Assembly: GCA_030744095.1 (NCBI GenBank)
Contig: JASLRF010000192.1
Span: 1-6,258, forward strand
Direction of reading: 5' to 3'
DNA from: Pirellulaceae bacterium
GTDB lineage: Bacteria; Planctomycetota; Planctomycetia; Pirellulales; Pirellulaceae
DNA length: 6,258 nt
The position numbers and the translations under genes are program-made. Below, piece by piece: positions 6,038 through 6,258 of the stretch. A model generated the notes under the pieces. That model worked only from the letters and a program-made list of their open reading frames with translations, did not search any database and was not told the DNA's origin. Numbering within the stretch: the stretch's first letter is position 1; every line of letters starts with the position of its first letter.

Positions 6038-6258
6038 ATGAACACTCGACTTCCTAAAGCACCCGTTGCATTAGGCACGCGGCGTGACATGCTACTTGGA
6101 TCGTGCGCCTCACTGGGCAGTGTCGCGCTTAGTTGGTTGCTCGCTCAGGGTGAGCTGCGGGCATCGCAATCGGATGACACGAGTGCATTTTCCGCACTTC
6201 GTCCCAGACAGCCCCATTTTTCCGCGCGGGCCAAGTCAATCATCTACCTCGTCATGGA
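6038..6258 (+). CDS. DUF1501 protein, N-terminal part, with Tat signal
   Basis: First 73 residues of a protein cut by the window edge; complete relatives are about 400-480 residues. The leader has a twin-arginine motif, TRRDMLLGS (14-22), followed by the hydrophobic stretch ASLGSVALSWLLA, consistent with Tat export of a pre-folded protein. After it comes LRPRQPHFSARAKSIIYLVM (54-73), which matches the DUF1501 opening 'PRPPHFxAKAKxVIxLxM', normally followed by a GGPS motif just past the edge. DUF1501 proteins are distantly related to the alkaline phosphatase/sulfatase superfamily; activity and substrate are unknown. The ATG follows the DUF1549/DUF1553 stop codon after one base and has no clear ribosome site, so translation is probably coupled. 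This gene order is the standard planctomycete pairing. Methionine 18 would destroy the Tat motif and is rejected as a start. Confidence 0.9.
   Translation, partial: MNTRLPKAPVALGTRRDMLLGSCASLGSVALSWLLAQGELRASQSDDTSAFSALRPRQPHFSARAKSIIYLVM

Overview
The window reads as the chromosome of a planctomycete (Pirellula/Rhodopirellula-like Planctomycetes). The strongest evidence is the plus-strand pair on the right: a secreted DUF1549/DUF1553 protein with a CXXCH motif, followed after one base by a DUF1501 protein with a twin-arginine leader. This pairing is present in many copies in planctomycete genomes and is much rarer elsewhere. Composition looks even, with moderate GC, and I see no mobile element, RNA gene or CRISPR array.

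Left part (1-3561, minus strand, transcribed right to left): a tight four-gene nitrogen-assimilation operon. In transcription order it encodes (1) a class II glutamine amidotransferase, (2) a GXGXG (glutamate synthase C-terminal-like) protein, (3) an FMN/Fe-S glutamate synthase central-domain protein, and (4) a type III (GlnT/GmaS-like) glutamine synthetase cut by the left window edge. The first three are the parts of the glutamate synthase large subunit split over separate polypeptides. This is the arrangement of MgsABC (N-methylglutamate synthase) and of rhizobial GlxBCD. With a GlnT/GmaS-type ligase in the same operon, the cluster could run a glutamine or gamma-glutamylmethylamide to glutamate or N-methylglutamate cycle. 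Sequence alone does not decide between ammonia and methylamine as substrate. Gene spacings are 3, 1 and 34 bases (3 and 34 if an alternative ATG start overlapping the previous gene is used for the third gene).

Middle (3562-3873): a 312-base divergent intergenic region. It holds a plausible minus-strand promoter for the operon and a dense run of dyad symmetries (a 7-bp stem, a 5-bp stem and a perfect 12-bp palindrome side by side) that may be regulatory sites.

Right part (3874-6258, plus strand): the DUF1549/DUF1553 protein (720 aa, Sec signal peptide, C-type heme motif, charged coiled-coil insert, no N-terminal PSCyt1 cytochrome domain), then the start of the DUF1501 protein, cut by the right edge. 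They probably form a coupled export pair, one by Sec and one by Tat, whose biochemical role is unknown. Nothing in the sequence links them to the nitrogen operon beyond the shared divergent region.
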